Shown: in pieces, positions 46,621 to 59,510 of the stretch
Position numbering within the stretch: the first letter of the stretch is position 1
Layout of the letters: every line of letters starts with the position of its first letter
Origin: Prosopocoilus inquinatus
Taxonomy: Eukaryota; Arthropoda; Insecta; Coleoptera; Lucanidae
Reading direction: 5' to 3'
Assembly: GCA_036172665.1 (NCBI GenBank)
Contig: CM069872.1
Location: 55,476,101 to 55,540,100 of the forward strand
DNA length: 64,000 nt
Program-made: the position numbers and the translations under genes
Notes under the pieces: generated by a model
What the model was told of the DNA's origin: nothing
Databases searched by the model: none
The model's input: the letters and a program-made list of their open reading frames with translations, nothing else

Positions 46621-48400
46621 TAAATGGCGACTGCAGATTAAAAGATGGCGCTGCTTATATTTGAAAAACTTTTCGTCTTCTTCCTTAACGTCTTTCAGTT
46701 GCTTCGAAAATTCCTTCTCCTCCACCCCCCACCCCCCCTCGCCACAAAAGTAAAGGTACGACTTAGGGTAATAGATGGTGCCACAAATGCCGACAAATTC
46801 TTTTAAAATTCTTGTTTTTTGGGGTTCCTGACCTATCGTTTTTCAGTTTTTTTTTTTTCATCTTTTTCCTGCGATTTACAAATGTACGGCACGAAATTAA
46901 TTAACAGATGGCGCTGCTTATATTCGAGAAATTTTTCGTCTTCTCGGTATTTCTGTTCGCCTTTATTTATTTATTTTTATTTCGAAATTTTTATTCGTAA
47001 CGTTATTTCTTGAATTTTCCTTGCGTTTTTCAGTTGCTTCGAAAATGCCCCCCCCCCCCCCCGTCCCAAAAGTAAAGTTATGACTCAGGGTAATAGATGG
47101 CACCACAAATGCCGACAATTTTTTTTTAAATTTTTGTTTTTGGTGTTCCTGACCTATCGCGTCTCAGTTTTGTTTTTTTAATCTTTTTCCTGCGAATTAC
47201 TAATATAAGGCACGAGATTAATGGCGACTGCAGAATAACAGATGGCGCTGCTTATATTTGAGTAACTTTTCGTCTTCTAAGTATTTCTGTTCGCCTTTAT
47301 TTTTATCTTTTCGAAATTGTTATTCATAACGTTATTTCTTGAATTTTCTTAACGTTTTTCAGCTGTTTCGAAAATGCGCCCCCCCCCTCACAACAAAACT
47401 AAAGTTCCGACTGAGGGTAATAGATGGCGCCACGAATGCCGACGAATTCTTTTAAAATTTTTGCTTTTGGTGTTCCCGACCTATCGTTTCTCAGTTTTGT
47501 TTTTTTAATCATTTTCCTGCGAATTACAAATGTAAGGCACGAAATTAATGGCGACTGCAGAATGACAGATGGCGCTGCTTGTATTTGAGTAACTTTTCGT
47601 CTTCTGGGTATTTCTATTCGCCTTTATTTATTTTTTTTTTTCGAAATTGTTATTCGTAACGTTATTTCTTGAATTTTCCTTGCGTTTTTCAGTTGCTTCG
47701 AAAATGCCCCCCCCCCCCCCCCCCCGGTCCCAAAAGTAAAGTTATGACTCAGGGTAATAGATGGCGCCACAAATGCCGACGATTTCTTTTTCGCTTTGTG
47801 CTGAAAGCGCTGAAAATTTTAGTTTTAGGTATTCCTGACCTATCGTTTCACAGTTTTTTTTTTTAATAATCTTTTCCCTGCGAATTACAAATGTAAGGCA
47901 CGGGTTAATAGATGGCGCCACGAATACTCATAAATTGTTTTTCGCTTTGCGCTTAAATTTTAGTCTTCAATGTTCTTGACCTATCGTTTTTCACTCTTTT
48001 TTTGAACCTTTTCCCTGCGAATTACAAATCTAAAGCGTGGGTTAACAGATGGCGCCACAAATATCGTTCATCGCGAAGCAGTTGGCGCTTGAAGCGCATT
48101 CCTCGAGTTTTCTCGGCGTTTTTCAGTTGTTTTGAAATTGTTTTTCCGGCAGTTTTTCAGTTTTTTTTTCTTGAATCTTTTCTCTGCGAATTTTTAAATG
48201 TAAGCCACGGGTTAGCAGATGGCGCTACTAATGCTCACATGTTATTTTTCGCTTTGCGTTTAAAAGGTCAGTTTTCGAATGTTCCTAACCTATCGTTTTT
48301 TAGTTTTTTGTGTCTTTTTTTGAAATCTTTTTCCTGCGAATTACAAATGTAAGGCTCCGGTTAACAGATGGCGCCACAAATATCGTTAATCGCGAAGCGG
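46621..48400 (+). repeat. Tandem repeat block carrying AGATGGCGC every 130-190 bp
   Basis: Motifs, all on +: AGATGGCGCT at 46643, 46906, 47240, 47567 and 48217; AGATGGCGCC at 47422, 47759, 47910, 48047 and 48366; variants AGATGGTGCC at 46773 and AGATGGCACC at 47096. Up to 47.8 kb the T form (followed by GCTTATATTTGA) and the C form (followed by CACAAATGCCGAC) alternate, making a dimer of about 330 bp. Flanks share CTGCGAATTACAAATGTAAG and CCTGACCTATCGTTT. C-runs up to 19 bp lie before the C form (47707-47725). Confidence 0.9.
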
Positions 48401-49970
48401 TTGACGTTTGAAGCGTATTCCTCGGCGTTTTTCAGTTGTTTGGAAATTGTTTTTTCGACAGTTTTGGTTTTTTTTTAAATCTTTTTCAGTTTTCTTTTTG
48501 AAATTGTTTTTTCGCAGTTTTTTTTTAATCTTCTTCATTTTTCTTTTCTCTTTTTGTACTTATTCATTTTACTTATCACTCTCAGAAATCTTTGATAAGT
48601 AACTTTTCACTTTCCGGCGCTCGTGAAACTTTTCAGAAATCAAGAAAATACGAAAGTGTAGGCATTATAGTTTGTTTGCCTTTTTTTACTTTAAGCTTCG
48701 AACAGGCGCACGCCCGGGGCTTCTTAATGCTGGATTCCTTTGCGATCCCTGCAACCGGCATAGCTACGCCACTGGCTAGAATATGATACGGAGAGAAAGG
48801 ACGAAGAAATCTGTACAAGTTTAAAGCCTTTTTCTTTTTACACGATGCGTCTATCATCTTTAGGTAAAAAAAAATCCATCGCCCGTTTCCTTTTCGTAAT
48901 TTTTTAATTTCCTTTAACGTTTCACGTTTTCGGAAAACGGACCGCTTTGGAATCGAGTTATTTATTTGGACACAATATCAAATTTGGTTTAAAAAGACGA
49001 CGTAATTTCCGTTAATTCCGGTCGTTCGCGTTTATTTTTTTCTTTTTCGCGTTTGCCGAAAAAAAAAAGCATAATTAGCGAGGAATTACTTTCACCACGT
49101 TCGGCCCAAATTGCCCCTAAAGATAATTAGCGTTTTCCAGGTCCGCTGTTTCATTCATAATATTTAATAATTTGTTAGCGCTGCTCGGCCCGCGCCTAAA
49201 TTAAAAACAGAAAAAATGTTCCTCCTTCCAGCGGCGCAGCGGTGCAACTTTTTTTTATATGTCCGCACGGTTTATTAAAAAAAAAAAAAAGAAATGGTTG
49301 TGAGGTAAATAAATGAAAGTCGTCAGCTCTAAGGAGTGGAATATTAGAAAAATTCTTTTAAATTTAGCTCCATGGATGGAAAAACGTTTCCAGTTATATT
49401 TCGTTCTCAATTATAAAAGAAGTCCGTCGGTGAAACTGAATGGAACGCGTTCGGCGCAGCTCCCTGTACAGTATACTTGTACGTGAGATTAATGTGTTGC
49501 CAGATCGAGGCTTGATTGTCCGCCTCGAAGGACCAATAAAATATTTCCAAGCGCCGCGAAGATGAAAGTCCTCATCGTGACGCAATCTCGGCGAGCGCGC
49601 AATTTTTAATAACTCTACCAAAGTGGTTCTTGTGTAACAAAGTATGTCGAACATTTTCGATAACCTTCTAACACCGCAGCAATAATTCTTATTAAACTTA
49701 AGATATGATAAAAACTACGGCGCGGAGCGCGCAAGACCAAAATGAACGTGAAATGGAAAGAAAAAGGAAACAAATTAAATGGAGGGACTCTCCAATATTA
49801 CGACATTTCGCACTTTGAATTTGAGCCGACAACGACGAAAAATGAGAAACGTAAACAGAAAAGAAAAGAAAAGACAATGAAATCCCCTGAATACGTTACT
49901 GCAGTGAAATAATAAAGAAAATATATACATATAAATTGTCACTGGCAAATAAATCTGAAATGTGACGTAA
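48401..49970. other. T-rich then mixed sequence with a 330-bp satellite relic
   Basis: GATACGGAGAGAAAGGACGA then AGAAATCTGTACAAGTTTAAAGCC at 48786-48828 is a fragment of the 330-bp satellite. Near 48755-48780 the - strand reads AGTGGCGTAGCTATGCCGG, like the GTAGCTA core of the 24.6-27.6 kb satellite. The rest (49.0-49.97 kb) shows no gene. Confidence 0.5.
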
Positions 49971-49974
49971 CGCA

Positions 49975-51660
49975 AGGCGTTGCCAGCGTGAAAAAGATGG
50001 AAAATCTTACGCTTCCTCTCAGAAGTTCGACGTCGTAAGGGGAGTTGCAACTGCTTCCAAAGAGAGAAAGCGGTCCCCGCGACGCTTCAGACAACACAGT
50101 CGAGGTCGTAACGCCAATCGAGATTGCAACAGCGTTTTCCGTACTGAACGAGGCGATGACCAGGTCTGCTCGAACTCAACGTTACAATCTGCCCCTGACT
50201 ACTTGCTAGAAGGAAAAAGAAAATGTGGAAATTTACAACCGCAAGCGGTAAATGTAAACGCACGTGGAAATTAGGTGGACACAAAATGGATAATCAAACA
50301 CGGCGCCCCCCTTGCCGCAGGACGGGCAAGCCAACAATAACGTGAGGCAACTCAAGGGCATCACCAGGTAGAAAAAAGATGGAAACATCCTACGCTTCCT
50401 CACAGAAATTCAACGTCGGAAGGGGTGTCCGGGAACTATCGGAATTGCAACTGCTTCCAAAGAAAGAAAGCGGTTCCCGCGACGCTTCAGACAACACCGT
50501 CGAGGTCGTAACGCCAATCGAGATTGCAACAGCGTTTTCCGTACTAAACGAGGCGATGACCAGGTCTGCTCGAACTCAACGTTACAATCTGCCCCTGACT
50601 ACTTGCTAGAAGGGAAAAAGAAAATGTGGAAATTTACAACCGCAAGCGGTAAATGTAACCGCACGTGGAAATTAGGTGGACACAAAATGGACGGTCTAAC
50701 ACGGCGCCCCCCTTGCCGCAGGACAGGCGAGCCAACACTAACGTGAGGCAACTCGAGGGCATCGCCAGGTAGAAAAAAAGATGGAAACATCTTACGCTTC
50801 CTCACAGAAGTTCAACGTCGGAAGGAGTGTCCGGGAACTACCGTAGTTGCAACTGCTTCCAAAGAGAGAGAGCGGTTCCCGCGACGCTTCACACAACACC
50901 GTCGAGGTCGTAACGCCAATCGAGATTGCAACAGCGTTTTCAGTACTAAGCAGGGCGATAACCAGGTCTGCTCGGCCTCAACATTACAATCTGCCCGTGA
51001 CTACTTGCTAGAAGGGAAAAAGAAAATGTGGAAATTTACAACCGCAAGCGGTAAATGTAAACGCACGTGGAAATTAGGTGGACACAAAACGGACAATCTA
51101 ACATGGCGCCCCCCTTGTTGTAGGATAGGCAAGCCAACACTAACGTGAGGCAACTCAAGGGCATCACCAGGTAGAAAAAAAGATGGAAACATCCTACGCT
51201 TCCTCACAGAAGTTCAACGTCGGAAGGGGTGTCCGGGAACTACCGGAGTTGCAACTGCTTCCAAAGAGAGAAAGCGGTTCCCGCGACGCTTCACACGACA
51301 CCAACGCCAATCGAGATTGCAACAGCGTTTTCGGTACTGAACGAGGCGATGACCAGGTCTGCTCGAACTCCACGTTACAATCTGCCCCTGACCACTTGCT
51401 AGAAGGGAAAAAGAAAATGTGGAAACATACAACCGCAAGCGGTAAATGTAAACGCACGTGGAAATTAGGCGGACACAAAATGGACAATCAAACATGGCGC
51501 CCTCCTTGCCGTAGGACAGACAAGCCAACACTAACGAGAGGCAACTCAAGGACATCGCCAGGTAGAAAAAAAAAATGGAAACATCCTACGCTTCCTCACA
51601 GAAGTTCGTAGTCGGAAGGGGAGCCATAGTTGCAACTGCTTCCAAAGGAAAAAAGCAATG
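49975..51660. repeat. About 400-bp tandem repeat (four copies plus ends)
   Basis: GATGGAAA(A/C)ATC(C/T)TACGCTTCC starts at 49996, 50378, 50780 and 51182, with a weaker start near 51575 (spacings 382, 402, 402, 393). The unit has balanced composition, with GAACTACCGGAGTTGCAACT, ACGCCAATCGAGATTGCAAC and CCGCAAGCGGTAAATGTAA. One frame in the last full copy is open for 142 residues, but the same frame is broken in other copies by TAG or small indels, so it is not treated as a gene. Confidence 0.93.
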
Positions 51661-52040
51661 AACAATCAAGCATGTCGCCCACCTCGCCGTAGTACAAGCA
51701 AACCGACAATAACGTGGGGCAACTCAGTAGAACCGAAAGACGATTCCTCAGATGCGGGTACAGTAACAGCGATGCAGTCAACGATCGCTTCGAAACGACT
51801 AGTTTAATTCCTCGTCAACAAAACTCCAAAAGACAGACCAAAAACACGCAGCGCAACTACCTTGCCGGTCGAAAGCGAAAAAGGAGTCGAAGCGTCCCGG
51901 TAATCGTTCGAACATCGCGTGCGGCGCTGCAGAAGAACTACCGCAACGTGCCCGACACGCATGTAAAGAGAATAGCCTACCCCACCGGATCGGTCAATTC
52001 AAAAATTGACTGTAACATGACGCGTCGATAGTTCGTCTCG
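51661..52040 (+). other. Unassigned open frame of about 105 codons after the 400-bp array
   Basis: A frame from a GTG at 51714 to TAG at 52029 has basic, serine-rich composition (for example AGRKRKRSRSVPVIVRTSR) and no domain I recognise. It begins in sequence resembling the end of the 400-bp unit (GGGGCAACTCAGTAG). Chance openness in a G/C-balanced segment is the simplest view. Confidence 0.2.
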
Positions 52041-53750
52041 TTTTTGGAATATTTCACAAAAACTCTTCTGTTTATTTTATTCTAAAACTAATCAACGTCA
52101 CCAAAACTGTCATTTTATAATAAATCTTTTGATTTTCATTCGATTTTAACGATCCGTTTTCATTTTTTTTGCCTATTCTGTTTTATAATTTTTTTTCTTT
52201 TGCTCTTTATTCCAACGTTCGCCATTTTTTTTTCCTTATTTGTGTTTGCCGTTTTTTATTTTTCAGAAACATTTCGCCTTCGTCACGACACTTCATCGAT
52301 CGTCTTTTGTTTCATTTTGTTGATTACTTTCGCATTCAGTCTGCTGTTCGCTTTTTGTTCTTCGTTTATTTTGATTTTTATCTAAGTCGATCGATTTTTT
52401 TTTTTTTTTGGTATTTAGTGACCGGTTTTTTTTTTCTTTTTGTTTTCATTGATCCCCCGGCGATAATGCAAGCGAAAAACAAAAAACAAAAACAATAACG
52501 GAATGAAACAAAAAACGGATCGGTGTCATTTTTTTTGGGTTTTATTTCAATTTTCATTTCATTTCTTCGTCGGTGCCCTTTTGTTTGACTGCGTCTTTTG
52601 TTTCACTCTAACGTCGGCCGTTGCTTTCCCCAATTGCATTTCCCATTTTTTTTTTAATGTATATTTTTTTTGATTTTGTTCTGTTTCATCGATCGTCTTT
52701 TGTTTTATGTCGCTGATTATTTCTCGTTTCAATCTGTACTTCGCCTTTTGTTTTTCGTTTTTTTTTTTTATTTCACTGATTATTTTTCGTTTCATTCTGC
52801 GGTTCACCTTTTGTTTTTCGTTTCTTTTGATTTTTTTTTGAACTCGATCGATATTTACTTCTTTCTTCTGTTTGTATTTATTAACCGTTTTGTTTTCTTG
52901 TTTATTTGTTATTTCGTGTCACTTGTTTCGCTGTTTGCTGTTGTTGTTCGTTTGTTGTTTTCGTTCGCATTTAATCTAATTTTATTGTATTCGTTTTGCT
53001 TTATTTATTATTATTGAGTCATTTACGGTTTCGTTGTTTTCGTCGTTCGTTTTTTGTTATTTCTGCGTTTAAATTTTTGATTTCCATTGTTTTTCGTTGC
53101 TTTGTTTTGTTGTTCGTCTTTCGTTTTCGTTCGCGTTTAATCTAATTTTGCTGTATTCGTGTTGCTTTATTAATTATTATGTCATTTTCGATTTCGTTGT
53201 TTTCGTCGTTCGTTTTTTTTCTTTTTTTTCATTTCTTCGTTTAAATTTTTGATTTCCATTGTTTCGCTGCTCTGTTTTGTTGTTCGTCTTTCGTTTTCGT
53301 TCGCGCTCAATCAAATTTTTCTGTACTCGTTTTATTTTATCAATTATTATGTCATTTACACGTTTTGTTGTTTTCGTCGTTCCTTTTTTTCATTTCTGCG
53401 ATTAAATTTTCGATTTCCGCAGTTGCTATTTTTGTTCATTTATCGATCGTCTTCCGTCGCTTCATTTTATTGATTATTTTGCGTTTCGTTCTCCCGTTCA
53501 CTTTTAATTTTTCGCTTCTGCGCCATCCTCTCCTTTCATATTTTTTAAAAAAATTTTATTACTATTTAATTTAGACGACCTTCCCTTGTTTCTTTTGTTG
53601 ACTTTTGTTACGTTCTATCATTCGCCTCCGGCTTTATTATTTTATGCATTCGTTCGTCCTTTGTTTTGTTTTATCGTTCGTTTTTGTTTTCATTTGCGCG
53701 TTAAATTTATTTTCAATCTATTTCTATATTTTTTTCCTGTTATTATTTGG
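52041..53750. repeat. T-rich repeat block, about 178-bp unit in its right half
   Basis: ATCGATCGTCTTTTGTTT occurs near 52296 and 52688. From about 52930 to 53560 a unit with GTCATTT(T/A), TTTCGTTGTTTTCGTCGTTC and TGTTCGTCTTTCGTTTTCG recurs three to four times at about 175-180 bp. F-rich open frames are artefacts. Confidence 0.8.
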
Positions 53751-54950
53751 CGATGTCGGGAATTTGCCCCAAATCTGCCAAATTTTTAGGGGAAGTATCC
53801 GGAAGTATATTTACCCAAAATATTATTTACCGACACTGACAATTACTAGTACCGCCATCTATGGGCCGTTAAGAAAACCAGCGGCATCAGTTGACGAACT
53901 ACGCAACTTCCGTTACTGAACTGAACTATAGGCAGCCAACAATACACGTGATTGACAGAACTGCTTCAACATTAAATGCGGTGATGAATGTTAATGCCGT
54001 CAATCAAGGGACTCTATGAGTTATGAGTTTTATCCGAGTGTTAACTTAATTGAGTATGTATGTCTCGCAGGTCACGTGGGATTCAGGATTAAATGAAGAA
54101 CCGTTAGAATAACCTACACGTTTTTCCGACGGCGACGCGATTTTAACTAAAGTAATTAGCACGAACGAGCGTAATGTAATTAAGTACCGCGCGGGAGGGG
54201 GGAGGGGGGGAATTTCGGGAGGTAAACACGCCGTTATTATTAATTCACCCCCCTTCTCGAAAACAGTTATTTCGAATTTACGGGGCGTTATTAACGATAT
54301 TAATTTGAAGGGGCTTCGAATAACGTGCGCGAGGTGCAAAATGTGTTTACGGATTCAGAACGAACGGGGGGGGGGGGGCTAATGAGATTGAAATTTGGTT
54401 AACATTGCGTTTTGTATGTTTAAGCTCGCGGACTAACAAAGGACGCAATCGATGAACACAAAAAGAGAAGGGGGGTGAGGGGGAAGCGGACGGAAAAAAG
54501 TGGATATTGGGAAAACGAAAAATTGTTTTCTCAGAAAGGCGACGAGCTTCTCCTTCCTCCCGGAGGAAGCCTTTGGTTAAATCAAAAAAATATAATTTTG
54601 CAATAATTTTGCACCCCCAGTTTTGAAAAAAAAAATTTTTTTGGAATAAAACTCGACTTTCCCAAATTTGGGTAATGTTTCTTCTTCAGTTACAATCTTT
54701 CAAAATTTGGTCATTTTATTGCTCCTGCCGTCACCCCTTTCAAAACTTTGACGTTTCATCGCCCCTGCCCTCACCCCCAGTCTTACAAGAAAAAAAAAAT
54801 CCTTCGGAATAGAATCTAAAGTTTTCCTGGCTAGGGGCATGTTTGATTTGCTTTTTTTTTTTTATTATTATTATATTATCAAAAAAATTATAATTATATT
54901 AATTATTTAATGAATTATAATTTTTTTAGGTTATCAAAAGCGAAACGAAC
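53751..54950. other. Unique segment with short G-runs
   Basis: Composition normalises at 53755-54430. TACCGCCATCTATGGGCCG near 53852 resembles part of the minus form of the AGATGGCGC motif. G-runs lie at 54193-54209 and 54367-54379. At 54600-54800 a CACCCC-CAGT(T/C)TT-(A)n motif recurs twice, 170 bp apart. No gene recognised. Confidence 0.5.
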
Positions 54951-56180
54951 AAGGGACGATCGGTTATGAAAATAAAAAAAGTCAATCCGCATTTCGAACA
55001 AAAGACGATCGAATACAAACGCCTAAAAACAAAGGCTATCGTACACCGACAAAAGAAAATTGACGAGCATGTTCGCAAAAAACAAAAAAAAAAAGGTCGG
55101 TCAAATTTTTTTTGCAAGAAAGAACTATCCGTTTCGAATGATAGAGACAATCGGTTACAAACGTTTCGAACAAAAGAGAATCGATTAGTAACTTTGAGAT
55201 CACGACAAAATTTTTCGACGTTTTTCTATTCAACAAAAGTAAAAAAAACGAAAGACGATCTACTACAAAGACAAGACCAACTTACAAAAACTATTGTAAA
55301 CAAAAGCCAATCGACAAAAAAAAAATTTCGAATTTTTTTGCTCCAAAGAAAAACGAACAAGCGACGATCGGGGTTACAAATAAAAAAATAATCAATTTCG
55401 AATGAAAGACAGTCGGCTGAAAACAAAAGTGAATCGATTTGTGAATTTTCTTTTTTGTTTGGAACGAGAAAGAGAGAGAGAAAGAGAGAGTGAGAGAGAG
55501 AGACAGAGAGATCATGACGGTAAAATGCTCATATTTTGCGTAATGATCGAAAAAAGAAGAAAAAATCGACTGAAAACAAAAAAAAACTTACAGGGACTAT
55601 CGACTGCAAACAAAAGACGATCGACAATCAATTCTCCAATGAAAGACAGTCGACTGATGAAAACAAAAGTCAATCCATTTAAGAATTCTTTTTTTGTTTG
55701 AAAAAACAGATAACCATGGAAATGATCGAAAAAAAGAAAAAAAAATCGACTGAAAACAAAAAAAAGCAATTTTACAGAGACTATCGACTGCAAACAAAAG
55801 ACAATCGACAATCGATTTTCGAATGAAAGACAGTCGACTGATGAAAACAAAAGTCAATCGATTTATGAATTTTCTTTTTTGGTTGAGGAAACAGATCACC
55901 TCGGAAATGATCGAAAAAAAAAGAGAAAGTTGGACTGCAAACAAAAGTCAATCGATTTCTGAATTTTCTTTCTTGTTTGATGAGAGAGAGAGAGAGAGAG
56001 AGATCACGTCGCAAATGTTCACACTTTTCGCATTGATCGAAAAAAATAGAACAAGAAATCGACTGAAAACAAAAAAGAATCTACAAACAAAAGGCAATTG
56101 ACAATCTTCACATTTTCTCTAACGATCGAAAAAGAAGAACAAAAAACAAACTGAAAAGACCGTTGTCGGTAATAAAAAAA
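54951..56180. repeat. Degenerate A-rich repeat with ACAAAAGACGATCGA words and GA tracts
   Basis: A unit of about 170-190 bp with GAAAGACAGTCGACTGATGA, AAACAAAAGTCAATCGATTT, GAATTTTCTTTTTTG and ATGATCGAAAAAA recurs at about 55405, 55640, 55825 and, weaker, 55935. GA tracts follow at 55467-55510 and 55982-56003. Confidence 0.8.
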
Positions 56181-59100
56181 ATTCTTTGACTTTGAAAACG
56201 ATCAAGAAAATATTCTTTTTGCAAATCTTAAATCAAATAAAAGACAATCGATCAATAATCGACAATAAAAAAAAATCTTTTAGTTTGAAACGATTAAGAA
56301 AATTTTTTTTTGTTTGCAAATCTTGCAAACAAAAGACGATCGACAATAAAGAAAAATTCTGTTAGTTTGAAACGATCACGAATTCTTTTTTTTTTTGCAA
56401 ATCTTACAAACAAAAGACAATCGACGATGAAAGAAACTTTTTTGGTCTTAGTCTTACGGACACTATCGACTGCAAACAAAAGACAATCGATAATTTTTGC
56501 ACTTTTTCTAACGATCAAAAAAAAAGAAAAAAGAAATAACAGCCAGAAACAATCGATTACAAACGAACTTACAAAGACTGTCGATCGTAAACAAAAGGCA
56601 GACGATCAGTGATCGATAATAAAAAAAAAATTCTTTTACTCGTGGTTTAAAATGATTAATAAGAAAATATTTTCTTTTTCCAAACCTCAAGACGATCGAC
56701 GATAAACAAAATTCTTGTAGTTTTTGAGAACGATCAAGAAAATATTTTTTTCGTTTGCAAATTTTAAATCAAACAAAAGACAATCGATTAATAATCGACA
56801 ATGAAAAAAAAAATCTTTTAGTTTGGAACGATTAAGAAATTTTTTTTTGTTTGCAAATTTTACAAACAAAAGACGATCGACGATAAAAAAAATTCTTTTA
56901 GTTTTTGAGAACGATCAAGAAAATGTTTTTTTTTTGTTTGCAAATCTTAAATCAAACAAAAGGCAAACGATCAATAATCGACGATAAAGAAAATCGTTTA
57001 GTTTGGAACGATTAAGAAAATTTTTTTTTGTTTGCAAATCTTGCAAACAAAAGACGATCGACAATAAAGAAAAATTCTGTTAGTTTGAAACGATCACGAA
57101 TTCTTTTTTTTTTGCAAATCTTACAAACAAAAGACAATCGACGATGAAAGAAACTTTTTTGGTCTTAGTCTTACACTATCGACTGCAAACAAAAGACAAT
57201 CGATAATTTTTGCACTTTTTCTAACGATCAAAAAAAAAAGAAAAAAGAAATAACAGCCAGAAACAATCGATTACAAACGAACTTACAAAGAATGTCGATC
57301 GTAAACAAAAGGCAGACGATCAGTGATCGATAATAAAAAAAAAAATTCTTTTATTCATGGTTTGGAATGATTAATGAGAAAATATTTTCTTTTTGCAAAC
57401 CTCAAGACAATCAACGATGAAGAAAATTCTTTTAGTTTTTGAGAACGATCAAGAAAATGTTTTTTTTTTGTTTGCAAATCTTAAATCAAACGAAAGACAA
57501 ACGATCAATAATCGACAATGAAAAAAAAAATCTTTTAGTTTGGAACGATTAAGAAAATATTTTTTTTGTTTGCAAATCTTAAATCAAACAAAAGACGATC
57601 TACTATAAAAAAAAATTCTTTTAGTTTTTGAGAACGATCAAGAAAATGTTTTTTTTTGTTTGCAAATCTTAAATCAAACAAAAGACAAACGATCAATAAT
57701 CGACGATTAAGAAAATCGTTTAGTTTGGAACGATTAAGAAAATTTTTTTTTTGTTTGCAAATCTTACAAACAAAAGACGATCGACGATAAAGAAAAATCT
57801 TTTAGTTTTTGAGAACGATCAAGAAATTTTTTTTTTCTTGTTTGCAAATCTTAAATCAAACAAAAGACGAACTATCAATAATCGACGATAAAGAAAATCT
57901 TTTAGTTTGGAACGATTAAGAAAATTTTTTTTTTGTTTGCAAATCTTACAAAACAAAAGACGATCGACGATAAAGAAAAATATTTTAGTTTTTGAGAATG
58001 ATCAAGAAAATGTTTTTTTTTTGTTTTGCAAATCTTAAATCAAACAAAAGACAAACGATCAATAATTGACGATAAAAAAAATCTTTTAGTTTGGAACGAT
58101 TAAGAAAATATTTTTTTTTGTTTGCAAATCTTACAAACAAAAGACGATCGACGATAAAGAAAAATCTTTTAGTTTTTGAGAACGATCAAGAAATTTTTTT
58201 TTTCTTGTTTGCAAATCTTAAATCAAACAAAAGACGAACTATCAATAATCGACGATAAAGAAAATCTTTTAGTTTGGAACGATTAAGAAAATTTTTTTTT
58301 TGTTTGCAAATCTTACAAACAAAAGACGATCGACGATAAAAAAATTTTCTTTTAGTTTTTGAGAAAGATCAAGAAAATGTTTTTTTTTCTTTGCAAATCT
58401 TAAATCAAACAAAAGACAAACGATCAATAATCGACGATAAAGAAAATCGTTTAGTTTGGAACGATTAAGAAACATTTTTTTTTTGTTTGCAAATCTTACA
58501 AACAAAAGACGATCGACGATAAAAAAATTTTCTTTTAGTTTTTGAGAAAGATCAAGAAAATGTTTTTTTTTCTTTGCAAATCTTAAATCAAACAAAAGAC
58601 AAACGATCAATAATCGACGATAAAGAAAATCGTTTAGTTTGGAACGATTAAGAAACATTTTTTTTTTGTTTGCAAATCTTACAAACAAAAGACGATCGAC
58701 GCTAAAGAAAAATCTTTTAGTTTTTGAGAACGATCAAGAAATGTTTTTTTTTTGTTTGCAAATCTTACAAAACAAAAGACGATCGACGATAAAAAAAATT
58801 CATTTAGTTATTGAAAAAAGATTAAGAAAATTTTTTTTTTGTTTGCAAATCTTACAAACAAAAGACGATCGACGATAAAAAAATTCTTTTAGTTTTTGAG
58901 AACGATCAAGAAAATGTTTTTTTTTTGCAAATCTTAAATCAAACAAAAGACAAACGATCAATAATCGACGATAAAAAAAAATTCTTTTAGTTTTTGAAAA
59001 AAGATTAAGAAATTTTTTTTTTGTTTGCAAATCTTACAAACAAAAGACGATCGACGATAAAAAAAATTCTTTTAGTTTTTGAGAACGATCAAGAAAATGT

Positions 59101-59510
59101 TTTTTTTTTGTTTGCAAATCTTAAATCAAACAAAAGACAAACGATCAATAATCGACGATAAAGAAAATCTTTTAGTTTGGAACGATTAAGAAAATATTTT
59201 TTTGTTTGGAAATCTTAAATCAAACAAAAGACAAACGATCAATAATCGACAATGAAAAAAAATCTTTTAGTTTGGAACGATTAAGAAAATATTTTTTTGT
59301 TTGCAAATCTTACAAAACAAAAGACGATCGACGATAAAGAAAAATCTTTTAGTTTTTGAGAACGATCAAGAAAATGTTTTTTTTCTTTGCAAATCTTAAA
59401 TCAAACGAAAGACAAACGATCAATAATAGACAATAAAAAAAATCTTTTAGTTTAGAACGATTAAGAAATTTTTTTTTTCTTGCAAACAAAAGACAGTGGA
59501 CCGCAAACAA
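56181..59510. repeat. Dimeric A-rich satellite, about 186-bp dimer
   Basis: Two alternating subunits: A has TTTGCAAATCTTAAATCAAA, CAAAAGACAAACGATCAATAA, TCGACGATAAAGAAAATC and GTTTGGAACGATTAAGAAA; B has GCAAATCTTACAAACAAAAG, ACGATCGACGATAAA and TTTTTGAGAACGATCAAGAAA. About 15 dimers run from 56700 to 59480 with T-runs of variable length between subunits. A different segment (56310-56690) recurs almost intact at about 57045-57420. Confidence 0.93.

Noticed and set aside
51183..51611. 142-codon open frame with several cysteines
   Set aside because: The same frame is interrupted in the other copies of the 400-bp repeat, so it is treated as repeat sequence.
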